Of a DNA stretch of 64,000 nucleotides, positions 16,404-23,843 are shown one piece after another. Positions within the stretch are counted from its first letter, which is position 1, and the number at the start of each line of letters is the position of its first letter. The stretch covers positions 30,806 to 94,805 of the forward strand of contig NZ_JADVOP010000015.1 of the NCBI RefSeq assembly GCF_016508585.1. Reading direction: 5' to 3'. This DNA is from Acinetobacter baumannii (GTDB lineage Bacteria; Pseudomonadota; Gammaproteobacteria; Pseudomonadales; Moraxellaceae). Both the position numbers and the translations under genes were made by a program. The notes below the pieces were generated by a model. The model did not search any database, was not told where the DNA came from, and saw only the letters and a program-made list of their open reading frames with translations.

Positions 16404-16540
16404 AGATTTTTGCACGTCTGATTTTAATTATTGGTGTCGTGATCTGGCTTGGCCCTGCTTTTCTGGGTTTTGTGGCCTTAGTGATCCTGTTCTATATATT
16501 GATGGCATTAGCGGGCTGGAATAAACAACCACCGCAATAA
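16400..16540 (+). CDS. 46-aa single-helix membrane protein, GTG start coupled to leader ORF
   Basis: From GTG at 16400, overlapping the upstream TGA as GTGA, the frame encodes a basic start (VKIFARL). A long hydrophobic stretch of about 32 residues follows, then a polar end (GWNKQPPQ). No ribosome site of its own is visible, which suits translational coupling to the 28-codon frame ahead. The open frame actually extends back to 16343, so the alternative is a frameshifted longer gene. Family not recognised. Confidence 0.45.
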   Translation: MKIFARLILIIGVVIWLGPAFLGFVALVILFYILMALAGWNKQPPQ

Positions 16541-16611
16541 ACCAAGCAATCCATAGTTACACCTATTTATAAGTCAGGCATCGATCATCCTCTTTAATGA
16601 CGAGAATCATC

Positions 16612-16890
16612 ATGTCTCTTTTTTATCGTCTACCCTTTATGGGTGCTGTACTGCTGACAGCTGTTGCTATGACAGGTTGTGAAAGCAAATCCAAACGTGA
16701 CTTCAATGTTGGCTGTCAATCTGGTGGCACAGATCGTTCCACCTGTTCCTGTGTCTATGACAAGTTGGAAGCACATTATTCACCTGATGTGATGGAAAAG
16801 CTGGGGCAACAGAATGTGAGCCAACTCGATCTACCACGGGACTTTACCGAGCAAATGCTTCGTGCTGCTCAAGCCTGTCAGTCACGCTAG
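16612..16890 (+). CDS. Small lipoprotein, Cys-containing
   Basis: About 92 aa from ATG 16612 (an ATG five codons earlier is possible). The signal MSLFYRLPFMGAVLLTAVAMTGC ends in an acceptable lipobox, so the mature chain is probably lipid-anchored. Three or four further Cys (GCQSGG, STCSCVYDKL, AQACQS) could form disulfides. The mature domain, roughly 70 residues with a DKLEAHYSPDVMEKL helix, resembles the many small Acinetobacter lipoproteins with a CxCxxxKL core. Function unknown. It is followed after nine bases by another small gene. Confidence 0.7.
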   Translation: MSLFYRLPFMGAVLLTAVAMTGCESKSKRDFNVGCQSGGTDRSTCSCVYDKLEAHYSPDVMEKLGQQNVSQLDLPRDFTEQMLRAAQACQSR

Positions 16891-16899
16891 GAGTTCAGC

Positions 16900-17049
16900 A
16901 TGCAAATCAAACATTATCTAATCGGGATTTATATTGTGATTGCCCTGCTGTTCTCAGCCTACTTAAAAGGTTGCAGTGCCACAGCAGATCGTAGCTATGC
17001 CTATAACTTGGGTAAAGCCATCGTCTGGCCGATCTCAATGTTTAACTAA
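16900..17049 (+). CDS. 49-aa membrane-anchored small protein
   Basis: ATG 16900 follows TAGGAGTTCAGC, a good ribosome site overlapping the end of the preceding lipoprotein gene. The product has one N-terminal hydrophobic helix (LIGIYIVIALLFSAYL) ending in KGCSAT, a possible but weak lipobox, then a 24-residue tail with YNLGKAIVWPISMF. It looks like an envelope peptide in an operon with its neighbours. No family recognised. Confidence 0.6.
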   Translation: MQIKHYLIGIYIVIALLFSAYLKGCSATADRSYAYNLGKAIVWPISMFN

Positions 17050-17100
17050 CCGTAATAAAGCAATAACCGATTCAACAACAATAATCAGGATTCTTTGTTT

Positions 17101-17526
17101 ATGAACAGACATATCAATCGTTTTTTACAAGGTGGGACACTCATCATCGGACTACTCGGCGTAACCCTGAGTCATGCGGATGTGGGGAGTATGAGCAAAA
17201 TCTACACTAACCCTCAATCAGCACCGCAGGTTAAACGCTGTAAGGGCAATACCCAATGTAATGCCTTCTATGCCCTGGCAAAGGATTGGCAATCTATCCC
17301 CAACAATTTCAAGATGGATGGAATCAATGTGAAAGCTTATGCCAAAGATGGGGATGGCTATGGGCTCTGGAAAGGTTTCACACTGAATTCTAATCGTGCC
17401 ATTGCCTTAGCAAATGCAGGTGATGCCGTTTTTTTCAAAGGCGGTGATAGCTCTAAGGCAGATGAGCGCATCTATGCACAAGGCATGGCTGTTCTGCTCT
17501 ACCTCGAGAATAAGTCAGCTCGATAA
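17101..17526 (+). CDS. Secreted hypothetical protein, 141 aa
   Basis: ATG 17101 is chosen, ten bases after AGGA; a TTG two codons earlier is too close to it. The signal peptide is MNRHINRFLQGGTLIIGLLGVTLSHA. The mature part has two nearby Cys (RCKGNTQCNAFYALAKDW), probably a disulfide, then GYGLWKGFTLNSNRAIALANAGDAVFF spread over residues 85-115. The family is not recognised. It sits in the plus-strand run of small envelope genes of the island. Confidence 0.65.
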   Translation: MNRHINRFLQGGTLIIGLLGVTLSHADVGSMSKIYTNPQSAPQVKRCKGNTQCNAFYALAKDWQSIPNNFKMDGINVKAYAKDGDGYGLWKGFTLNSNRAIALANAGDAVFFKGGDSSKADERIYAQGMAVLLYLENKSAR

Positions 17527-17550
17527 AGGTCAATCCCATTACGCTTAAAC

Positions 17551-17618
17551 TTCTGCTCTTCGATCCAGCTTCTTGATCAGCGCAAAATATCAAAATTCCT
17601 TGGAATTAAAGAGCAGAA
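17551..17618 (+). promoter_or_regulatory. Structured leader of the 173-aa lipoprotein gene
   Basis: TTCTGCTCTT (17551-17560) pairs with AAGAGCAGAA (17609-17618). It encloses GATC...GATC (17562-17577) and a small hairpin AATTCC-TT-GGAATT (17594-17607), giving a three-way junction shape. The AGGAGG ribosome site of the next gene begins about a dozen bases later, so folding could affect translation. Confidence 0.45.
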
Positions 17619-17637
17619 AACATTTTAGGAGGTTGTC

Positions 17638-18159
17638 ATGCCGAACATGAAGCCCTTTCTACTTTCAGCTTTGTTAATGTCCTTGCTAGGTGGATGTAGC
17701 CCATCCCATAAAGCGGAACAAGCTAAATCAGCTCAACAAGAACAAACAGAAGTTGATCCAGAAACCAAACGTATCCTTGAGACTGATCTTAGTGAATTAG
17801 AGGTCAGTGTGCCTCAAGCAGAAACCAATGAACAGGAATATGCTAATCCCGCCCTTGAACCGATTACAGAGAATCGACCAGTACAGGAAGAATTCGACAT
17901 TAAGGTTTATCGTGCTGAATCTCAAGGCTCAATGACTGGCTATATTGACAAAATTGACATCATCTCACTCAATGATGCGCCTACGACCATCACAGGCATT
18001 CAAGTCAATCGTGGTAATTGTGGGGTAACCAGAATGTATGACTATAGCAACATGCGTTATGGCTCAGTTGCGCTCGCTTACCCACGCTGTAAAGCTGAAT
18101 ATATTCGTGAGGTCAGTATCAGTACTGCCAATGGTACTTACGCATTCCAGATAGGTTAA
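17638..18159 (+). CDS. Lipoprotein of unknown function, 173 aa
   Basis: A strong ribosome site (TTAGGAGGTTGTC) precedes ATG 17638. The signal MPNMKPFLLSALLMSLLGGC has a clean lipobox. After Cys20 comes a flexible Gln/Glu-rich linker to about residue 90. A compact C-terminal domain follows (GYIDKIDIISLNDAPTTITG, then NRGNCGVTRMYDY and YPRCKAEYIREV) with two Cys that may pair. No family recognised. It ends the plus-strand run of envelope genes, and a 10-bp hairpin follows. Confidence 0.7.
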   Translation: MPNMKPFLLSALLMSLLGGCSPSHKAEQAKSAQQEQTEVDPETKRILETDLSELEVSVPQAETNEQEYANPALEPITENRPVQEEFDIKVYRAESQGSMTGYIDKIDIISLNDAPTTITGIQVNRGNCGVTRMYDYSNMRYGSVALAYPRCKAEYIREVSISTANGTYAFQIG

Positions 18160-18170
18160 TTTCTACATAC

Positions 18171-18200
18171 GATGTGTAATACTGTAAGGAATTACACATC
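18171..18200. terminator. Hairpin after the lipoprotein gene
   Basis: GATGTGTAAT (18171-18180) and ATTACACATC (18191-18200) form a perfect 10-bp stem with a 10-base loop, between two convergent genes. There is no T-run, so termination is only probable. Confidence 0.5.
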
Positions 18201-18264
18201 ACAAAGTAAGGTTTGAATAAGCATTTCCAAAGGGGTGCAGCAGTTGAAAATATAGCTCCGAAGC

Positions 18265-19689
18265 CTAGAACTGTATTACAGTTTCAACCTCTGGAACTCT
18301 TTTCTTTAGAAATTCACGTATTGTCTTTTTCAAACTACTGATGTTTAAATTTTTGGTCTGAGGTCTACTTTTTTTAGAAGATTTTAAAGAAGGTAAAATA
18401 CTTTCTTTAAGTGTAATTTGAATATTCGATATCTTACGCTTACCTCTATTTGGAGGAGAGATCGATACTTGAAACTCTTCTAAATTTAGAAAAACCTTCT
18501 CTAACTTATTAATAAATGACTCATAGCTTTTACCAAAAGCTAGAGGTTCGCCATAAACGTACTCATTGTTCAAGTGGTCATCTTTCTGCCTCTTACCTGA
18601 GGTGTCATTGACCAAACTGACAGCATGTTCAAGGTCAATAAAAGTTAAGTCTTGATCTGCAAAAATAAGATTAAAATGATAGTTAATAAAATAAAGTGCA
18701 AGGATGGCATTTAGAACTGCATCATAACCGAGAGAATAAATTTCTTTGCGATTTCCAATTCGCTGATTTGAAAACTTATCTAAAATAGATAAAACCTCAT
18801 TCGCTACATCAGTCAGCTTATTTATTTCATTGATATCAGCAGCATTATATTCATTGTTATTTCCATTTCTCATAAAGTCCAATCTTCTTGATTGATAATT
18901 GATTAAGAAATTTCTCAATATATAAGGCAAATTATCTGGCGCCTCATTCAAACTCATTTGAAGTACAAAGTGGGTCGATGTAAGTTCTTGATCAACTTTA
19001 GCGTTGTAATCCAGATATGATGAGGAATCAAAATACAATGGAGACGCATGAGAGAATAGGGGCTTCAGAATTTCGTAACTTTCTTTAGTGCTGGGTAGCC
19101 CAGTAGAACTCTGAGGATCCTTACTACTATTGAACTTACCGTAAGATAAGTGAATCGGTAGAAAGTTAAAAAAAAGATCTTCTAGACCAAGCTGAGGAAA
19201 TAGATTCGGAAGATAAAAGCCATTTTCATTCAGATAAGATAAAATCTTTAGTCGCCCCAGAGCTCCAGAATCAGGGTAAAGAATCGTATCTACAGCATTC
19301 CAGAAGTCCATAGAAACTTCATAAAATAGCTGTCGTATTTCTTCAATAGTCATGATTTCATTTGAAACAAGAAAAATATCTGGTAATAAAAGCTTACCCG
19401 TTTGCAGGAAACCCATAGCATTGTCCAAGAGTCTTCTTTCTTCCAAAATAAATTCAACATTTTGTTCAAGCTCTTCGTCAGTAATCTCAGGATTATAAAG
19501 CTTATATTTCTCTTTCACCGACACAAACAACTGATTCTTAATTACAGTTTTTTTTTCAACCAAAAAGTCATAAAAAGCAGGAAATCTGATCCTAAATTTA
19601 CAGGCATAAATTGCTTGTTCAATATGACTTTTTACCACTGGATCAGCAATAGAAAAAACAGCGTGTGTATAGGTTTTCTCAGTAGCCAA
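18265..19689 (-). CDS. Hypothetical protein of 474 aa, orphan gene
   Basis: Not recognised. It is a soluble, mostly helical protein without signal or membrane segments. Residues 1-130 are rich in charged helices (EITDEELEQNVEFILEERR). A middle region has aromatic-rich motifs (FYLPNLFPQLGLEDLFFNFL). The last about 60 residues are strongly basic (RGKRKIS, SSKKSRPQTKN, EFLKKRVPE), which suggests nucleic-acid binding. It is an isolated minus-strand gene between the small-lipoprotein run and the replication-like module. Base use is more AT-rich than the lipoprotein genes. Such solitary cargo genes in islands are sometimes defence factors, but nothing in the sequence proves that. Confidence 0.6.
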   Translation of the reverse strand: MATEKTYTHAVFSIADPVVKSHIEQAIYACKFRIRFPAFYDFLVEKKTVIKNQLFVSVKEKYKLYNPEITDEELEQNVEFILEERRLLDNAMGFLQTGKLLLPDIFLVSNEIMTIEEIRQLFYEVSMDFWNAVDTILYPDSGALGRLKILSYLNENGFYLPNLFPQLGLEDLFFNFLPIHLSYGKFNSSKDPQSSTGLPSTKESYEILKPLFSHASPLYFDSSSYLDYNAKVDQELTSTHFVLQMSLNEAPDNLPYILRNFLINYQSRRLDFMRNGNNNEYNAADINEINKLTDVANEVLSILDKFSNQRIGNRKEIYSLGYDAVLNAILALYFINYHFNLIFADQDLTFIDLEHAVSLVNDTSGKRQKDDHLNNEYVYGEPLAFGKSYESFINKLEKVFLNLEEFQVSISPPNRGKRKISNIQITLKESILPSLKSSKKSRPQTKNLNISSLKKTIREFLKKRVPEVETVIQF

Positions 19690-19811
19690 ATTTTAACCCC
19701 TTATATATCAATAACTAAAACATAAAAATCTGGATGGATACATTTTTCACCCTCAGAACAACAAACTAGCTCATACCAACTAACCCACTTCTAGTTTTGA
19801 GGAACATTAAG

Positions 19812-19997
19812 ATGTTTCAACTTAAAAAATTACCACATTGGTCGCTAGCCATAAGCCAAATTTTCGGCAATATCATTTCACTGATTTTTGGACACCATCT
19901 AGCCAGTTTCACCTGCATCTCTCCATATATCACTACTACAGGTGGTCTGAAATGGGACGTCTCCCATTGTGGTACCTATATGATTAATAAATATTAA
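19812..19997 (+). CDS. Possible 61-aa membrane peptide
   Basis: ATG 19812 is preceded by TTGAGGAACATTAAG, a usable ribosome site. The frame encodes a basic start (MFQLKKLPHWS), a hydrophobic stretch (LAISQIFGNIISLIFG) and a Cys-containing tail. There is no recognised family. The second half overlaps inverted repeats that look functional as DNA, so this frame may be accidental. Confidence 0.3.
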   Translation: MFQLKKLPHWSLAISQIFGNIISLIFGHHLASFTCISPYITTTGGLKWDVSHCGTYMINKY

Positions 19998-20060
19998 TCA
20001 ATACTTTATAAGAACAACCATCAATTAACTATGAGTTATATCTAAATAATATTAGATATA
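19951..20060. repeat. Three stacked inverted repeats ahead of the replication-like gene
   Basis: AATGGGA-CGTC-TCCCATT (19951-19968), TGATTAAT-AAAT-ATTAATCA (19981-20000) and TATATCTAA-N6-TTAGATATA (20037-20060) are all perfect. The last ends two bases before the AAGGAG ribosome site of the gene at 20075. The arrangement suits an operator set or a replication origin recognised by the protein encoded next door. Confidence 0.55.
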
Positions 20061-20074
20061 CAAGGAGACCCTAC

Positions 20075-21280
20075 ATGGGAGTATTAGCCCATCCAACTCA
20101 TCACAGAGTAAGAAAACCAATTACTCCTTTGAAAAGACCCAATATTGTGTCTTTAGACGAAGACCTAGACATCTTTGAGGCTAATCATGGTAATGCCTCA
20201 AAGATCTTGGATAAGCATCACACCTTAACCTTAAAAGATAGCTTGTTCACACATAACCAGGAAAAAGGCTCTCCTCAGGTACTACCTGAGGATAAGCCTA
20301 TGTACTTACATTTTGTTTGTTTATGGATCACACAAAGAATTAGCTCTAGAGATGAATGTTTTTTGTATTTCAAACACGAATCTCTGACATCATCACAAAG
20401 ATTCTTTGTTACGGATTCAACGCTTTGTAATTACTACAAGCAAATCTTCATGTCTGAAGATATTAGTGAAGGCGACTATAAAAGCGAACATTACAATTGT
20501 GTTATAGATGCTGTGAGCAAGTTCTGGTCTTACCGATTTGATCTGATAAATTTATGGAATGCACCATCTGCAAAGATCACAATCCAAGACGAGAGCGGAA
20601 ATTTCAAACAAGTTACTATTGCTGAAATCCTTAATCAAATGAATTTTGAAGTGTATAAGAATATCCATGGCTCTGTTTTCAAAGAAGCAATTCGAATACG
20701 GGTTAGGCGTGCCTCCAATCACTTTAAAAGCGCAGAAAAATATCTTTCTGAATTACGAAGTGATCATGGACGCTTAGTCGTTATCCGTTTGGATTTATGC
20801 CTTCCACCAGAACTCAAGAATATTGATGTTCCCGAGTTGAAGCATAACTTTGATCGTTTCACCCAGAAAATGAGAAGAAGTAGATTATTGAAACTCAATG
20901 GCTATATCTGGAAGCTTGAATATGGTTTTGCAAAATCATTCCACTACCATTTGATCATATTTCTATGTGGTAGAAAACACAGTCATGACATCAAGCTTGC
21001 TCAAATGATCGGTGAAATGTGGGATAAAACGATTGGAGGTAAAAACTGCTACTTCAATTGTCATTCTACAAAGTATCTGAAGCATTACAAAGACATTGTG
21101 GTTGGTCGGTTAGAACGGAATGACCATATTAAATTTGATCGCTTGTTGAATGTAGTTATTAGATATTTCTGTAAGAAAGATCAGTTCATTGTGCACAAGA
21201 GTATTGTGAACAAAAAAACTTTTGATACTGGCCGTACACGTAGTACGCGCAAAAACCTTGGACGTCCAGCAAAAATTTAA
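20075..21280 (+). CDS. YagK/YfjJ / inovirus Gp2-like replication protein
   Basis: 401 aa. The C-terminal half (about 215-360) fits the YagK/YfjJ C-terminal domain, also called inovirus Gp2. It has a beta-strand pair RLVVIRLDLCLP, the segment WKLEYGFAKSFHYHLIIFL with a His-x-His pair on a hydrophobic strand, then a helix and a basic tail (RSTRKNLGRPAKI). His-hydrophobic-His strands mark HUH endonucleases that nick at replication origins, so a rolling-circle-type initiator role is plausible. The first about 140 residues are unlike the family. AAGGAG precedes the ATG, and palindromes lie directly upstream. Family placement is fair; activity is inferred. Confidence 0.65.
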   Translation: MGVLAHPTHHRVRKPITPLKRPNIVSLDEDLDIFEANHGNASKILDKHHTLTLKDSLFTHNQEKGSPQVLPEDKPMYLHFVCLWITQRISSRDECFLYFKHESLTSSQRFFVTDSTLCNYYKQIFMSEDISEGDYKSEHYNCVIDAVSKFWSYRFDLINLWNAPSAKITIQDESGNFKQVTIAEILNQMNFEVYKNIHGSVFKEAIRIRVRRASNHFKSAEKYLSELRSDHGRLVVIRLDLCLPPELKNIDVPELKHNFDRFTQKMRRSRLLKLNGYIWKLEYGFAKSFHYHLIIFLCGRKHSHDIKLAQMIGEMWDKTIGGKNCYFNCHSTKYLKHYKDIVVGRLERNDHIKFDRLLNVVIRYFCKKDQFIVHKSIVNKKTFDTGRTRSTRKNLGRPAKI

Positions 21281-21307
21281 ACTTCACGAATACTTTAGGA
21301 ATACACA

Positions 21308-22297
21308 ATGAATCAAGCTATTACTCTTTTAACTAATAATTGGTCCAACATGCCACAGTTGAAACTAAGCCCTTTTTATCACTCAGTTGATCAGAACGAA
21401 GTTGAAGTTTTAACCTCTGTGCAGAAAGCTCTTATCCGCATGGAACAAGACTCTTTTAAGACATTTACGGATAAGAAACAAACGAAACTAAGCTCAGAAT
21501 GTATAGCATTTTTCAATTTACTACCTTCCATCGCTCAGCTGCGCCTAAGTATCGATCAGTCTTTGGAGCTCAATCATTATATTCAAGTAATTTTTGAAGA
21601 AGTATCCAATCCTGTGCATGAACAATTTCTCTGTGGAAATCACATGTTTTTAGGTCCAGAATATTTCCTGAACACTGTTACTCGCATTAAATTTGCCCTT
21701 ACGTACAACAAATGTGCTCTAAGACTAGTTAAAAGAGTGACCCCAATCAGAGAACAAACCAACCGACAGAAAAAGTATTTCAGCCAATTATTGAACAAGA
21801 ATCAAGAACTGGCTTGCTATCAGCTTGAGCTACCGCTTTGGACCTACCCTACTTTACTCAGTACGGAGCCTGTAAGTTCTAATGAGAAAAATGCTATTAA
21901 GGCTCTAAAAGCATATCTAAAAAATATCCATGCAGCTCCTGTCTTCCATCAAAAGCTGTGTGATATACAGTGGCGTGTAATAAAAAGCATTCACGGAAAT
22001 ATAATTGGCCAAATTCTGGTTTATTTGGTTGAAACTGAAGAAGACTATCAACCTTATTTAAAAACACTTTGGGTCGATATGGTCAAAGCTGAACTTTTAA
22101 ATTCTAGCTTTTATCTAGAACCAAGTATCACATCGCTAAACTGTTATATGGGTAATGGCTTAGCTCTGAAAGAATGGAAAAAGAAGCTCGATTTACTGCA
22201 CACTCACTTGGAGTTTTACAGCTATAAAGCAAATGGCATATGTTTCGAATGGAAGAGTTACACAGGCAACTTCTACCAATTAAAGCTAAAGGAATAG
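21308..22297 (+). CDS. Hypothetical 329-aa protein, possible degenerate partner of the replication protein
   Basis: It starts 27 bases after the previous gene with TTTAGGAATACACA upstream, so it is in the same operon. No named family. Residues about 222-240 read WRVIKSIHGNIIGQILVYL, matching the spacing of WKLEYGFAKSFHYHLIIFL in the upstream protein (Trp to final Leu is 19 residues in both), but the His-x-His pair is replaced by Ile-Gly-Gln. A helix with similar spacing follows in both. This suggests, without proving, a diverged relative lacking the nuclease residues. It ends just before a PrtN-like gene. Confidence 0.55.
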   Translation: MNQAITLLTNNWSNMPQLKLSPFYHSVDQNEVEVLTSVQKALIRMEQDSFKTFTDKKQTKLSSECIAFFNLLPSIAQLRLSIDQSLELNHYIQVIFEEVSNPVHEQFLCGNHMFLGPEYFLNTVTRIKFALTYNKCALRLVKRVTPIREQTNRQKKYFSQLLNKNQELACYQLELPLWTYPTLLSTEPVSSNEKNAIKALKAYLKNIHAAPVFHQKLCDIQWRVIKSIHGNIIGQILVYLVETEEDYQPYLKTLWVDMVKAELLNSSFYLEPSITSLNCYMGNGLALKEWKKKLDLLHTHLEFYSYKANGICFEWKSYTGNFYQLKLKE

Positions 22298-22302
22298 TAA
22301 AT

Positions 22303-22578
22303 ATGGGAGCTGCAATTAAGCTAGAAACAGTTGATTACTTATTCATGAAATATCGCTCTATGGCAGTTGACTTGATGACAATAGTCAGTGACTATTATCC
22401 TCATTTAAGTAAAGCTGAAGCATTGAGAAAGGCAAATAATTGCGAGTTTCCTTTCTCAGTGTTCAAAATAGATAAAAGCAAGCGTGCACCCTTTCTGGTG
22501 CATCTTAATGATCTTGCTGATGTTTTAGATAAACAATATTCAGAAGCCTCAAAAGACTTTGCTACGTTTCATCAATGA
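22303..22578 (+). CDS. PrtN-like activator (pyocin activator family)
   Basis: 91 aa from ATG 22303, which has AAAGGA upstream; an earlier start inside the preceding gene lacks one. The sequence fits the PrtN family: TVDYLFMKYRSMAVDLMTIV, then YYPHLSKAEALRKANNCEFP, then KRAPFLVHLNDLADVLD. In Pseudomonas PrtN activates pyocin genes after DNA damage. Here, with integrase and replication genes, it is more likely a regulator or excision helper of the element. Its 3' end overlaps the convergent integrase end by 17 bases. Confidence 0.75.
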   Translation: MGAAIKLETVDYLFMKYRSMAVDLMTIVSDYYPHLSKAEALRKANNCEFPFSVFKIDKSKRAPFLVHLNDLADVLDKQYSEASKDFATFHQ

Positions 22579-23710
22579 GGCGTAGCACCTCTTCCAACTG
22601 CATAACATCTCTTCTGGCTTTGACAGAAACATAACGCTGCAAACTGCTCCAAGAATCATGCAAACTTACTTTTTGAATTTCAGGAATAGTAAAGCTTTGC
22701 TCTGCAAGTCTAGTACATCCTTCATGCCTTAAATCGTGAAAACGCAAGTCTTCAATTCCCAACATCTTACAAGCCTCACGAAACTCTTTGCCTAAACTCT
22801 TCGGATTCAAAGGTAAAAGTAGATTTTCATTGTGGCCTAACTTAAGCATTCTGCTACGAACCTCATGATCCATTAAAAGTTCAATCATCGTTTTGCAGGG
22901 TTCTAAGACATCAAATGTCTTGTGGTTTCCTTTCGAGCCATTAGGATTTTTCAAATCATGAACTTTCCAAGATGAATGATGCTGATCATAATCATCTAAA
23001 CTTAAACGGGTTAATTCTGCTTCACGTCTACAAGAAAAGATGGCAAACCAGATAACTAAATGCATCGGGTACTTCGTTCCATACCTATTCATTTTCCAGC
23101 GCTCGACAAAATACTTTGTTAAAGCTATTAATTCCGCATTGGTTGGCAATCTATCCCTCTTCTTACTAGAAGAGATTTGGCGGGTTTTTCTCAGTTGTGC
23201 GGTAGCTTTATCAAAACTATTTAAATCAATATCTATATCCCACATCACGGCGGCATGAGCCAAGACACCACGAATATGAAGCAGCTCATGTTGCTGTGTA
23301 CTTGTTGCAATTGGATCTAAATCCATGTGAGGAATCCCAGCTTTTCTCAATGCAACATGATCAGCCAAATGTACTGATTTTATTTTTGTGATAATATTGC
23401 GCGCTATCGGAAATTTCTTAATTAAGAGTAGAGAATAGCGTTTCGTCCTTCCGTACTCGCTCCCAACTTCTTCCAAATATTTATCAATGGCATCTGCCAA
23501 AGTTAGGTCTATAAGTTGCTCTTTGCCTAACAAAATGTCTGGATTTTCTTGAATCTCAACTTCTCTTTTCTTAAGCCAGTTTTCCGCCATTTTCTTTGAA
23601 TGGAACGTTTTGCTTTCAGAGTAGACAGGATATCCCTTTCGATTGATACGGATAGCAGCACGGTAACTCACACTACCATCTGCACCTTTTCTAGCTGTAA
23701 CAGACCCCAT
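22562..23710 (-). CDS. int: Tyrosine integrase, dusA-associated type
   Basis: 382 aa site-specific recombinase. It has an N-terminal arm-binding region (residues about 1-60, with SVTARKGADGSVSYRAAIRI) and a core-binding SAM-like domain (about 70-170). The catalytic domain carries Arg in FSCRREAELTRL, the His-x-x-Arg box FHDLRHEGCTRLAE, a His in SLHDSWSSLQRYV, and the Tyr nucleophile in that same segment (LQRYVSVK). The active site looks complete. The gene points away from dusA and begins 133 bases before it, the arrangement of integrases that insert islands into the dusA 5' end. Repeats of TTACACC lie between them. Confidence 0.92.
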   Translation of the reverse strand: MGSVTARKGADGSVSYRAAIRINRKGYPVYSESKTFHSKKMAENWLKKREVEIQENPDILLGKEQLIDLTLADAIDKYLEEVGSEYGRTKRYSLLLIKKFPIARNIITKIKSVHLADHVALRKAGIPHMDLDPIATSTQQHELLHIRGVLAHAAVMWDIDIDLNSFDKATAQLRKTRQISSSKKRDRLPTNAELIALTKYFVERWKMNRYGTKYPMHLVIWFAIFSCRREAELTRLSLDDYDQHHSSWKVHDLKNPNGSKGNHKTFDVLEPCKTMIELLMDHEVRSRMLKLGHNENLLLPLNPKSLGKEFREACKMLGIEDLRFHDLRHEGCTRLAEQSFTIPEIQKVSLHDSWSSLQRYVSVKARRDVMQLEEVLRLIDET

Positions 23711-23712
23711 AA

Positions 23713-23761
23713 TTTACACCATGAACTATTTTTTCCATTATGGTGTAAGATTCGGTGTAAA
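23713..23761. promoter_or_regulatory. Repeated TTTACACC boxes upstream of the integrase
   Basis: TTTACACCAT (23713-23722), ATGGTGTAA (23740-23748) and GGTGTAAA (23754-23761) are three copies, one inverted to the other two. They lie between the integrase start and dusA and could be integrase arm sites or an autoregulatory operator. Confidence 0.5.
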
Positions 23762-23843
23762 TGCAAACAGCAAAACCTACATTCACAAGTGTTACCATGC
23801 GTTTACGCAGATTCAAATACTAGATTTAAAGGTATGATTTTAA

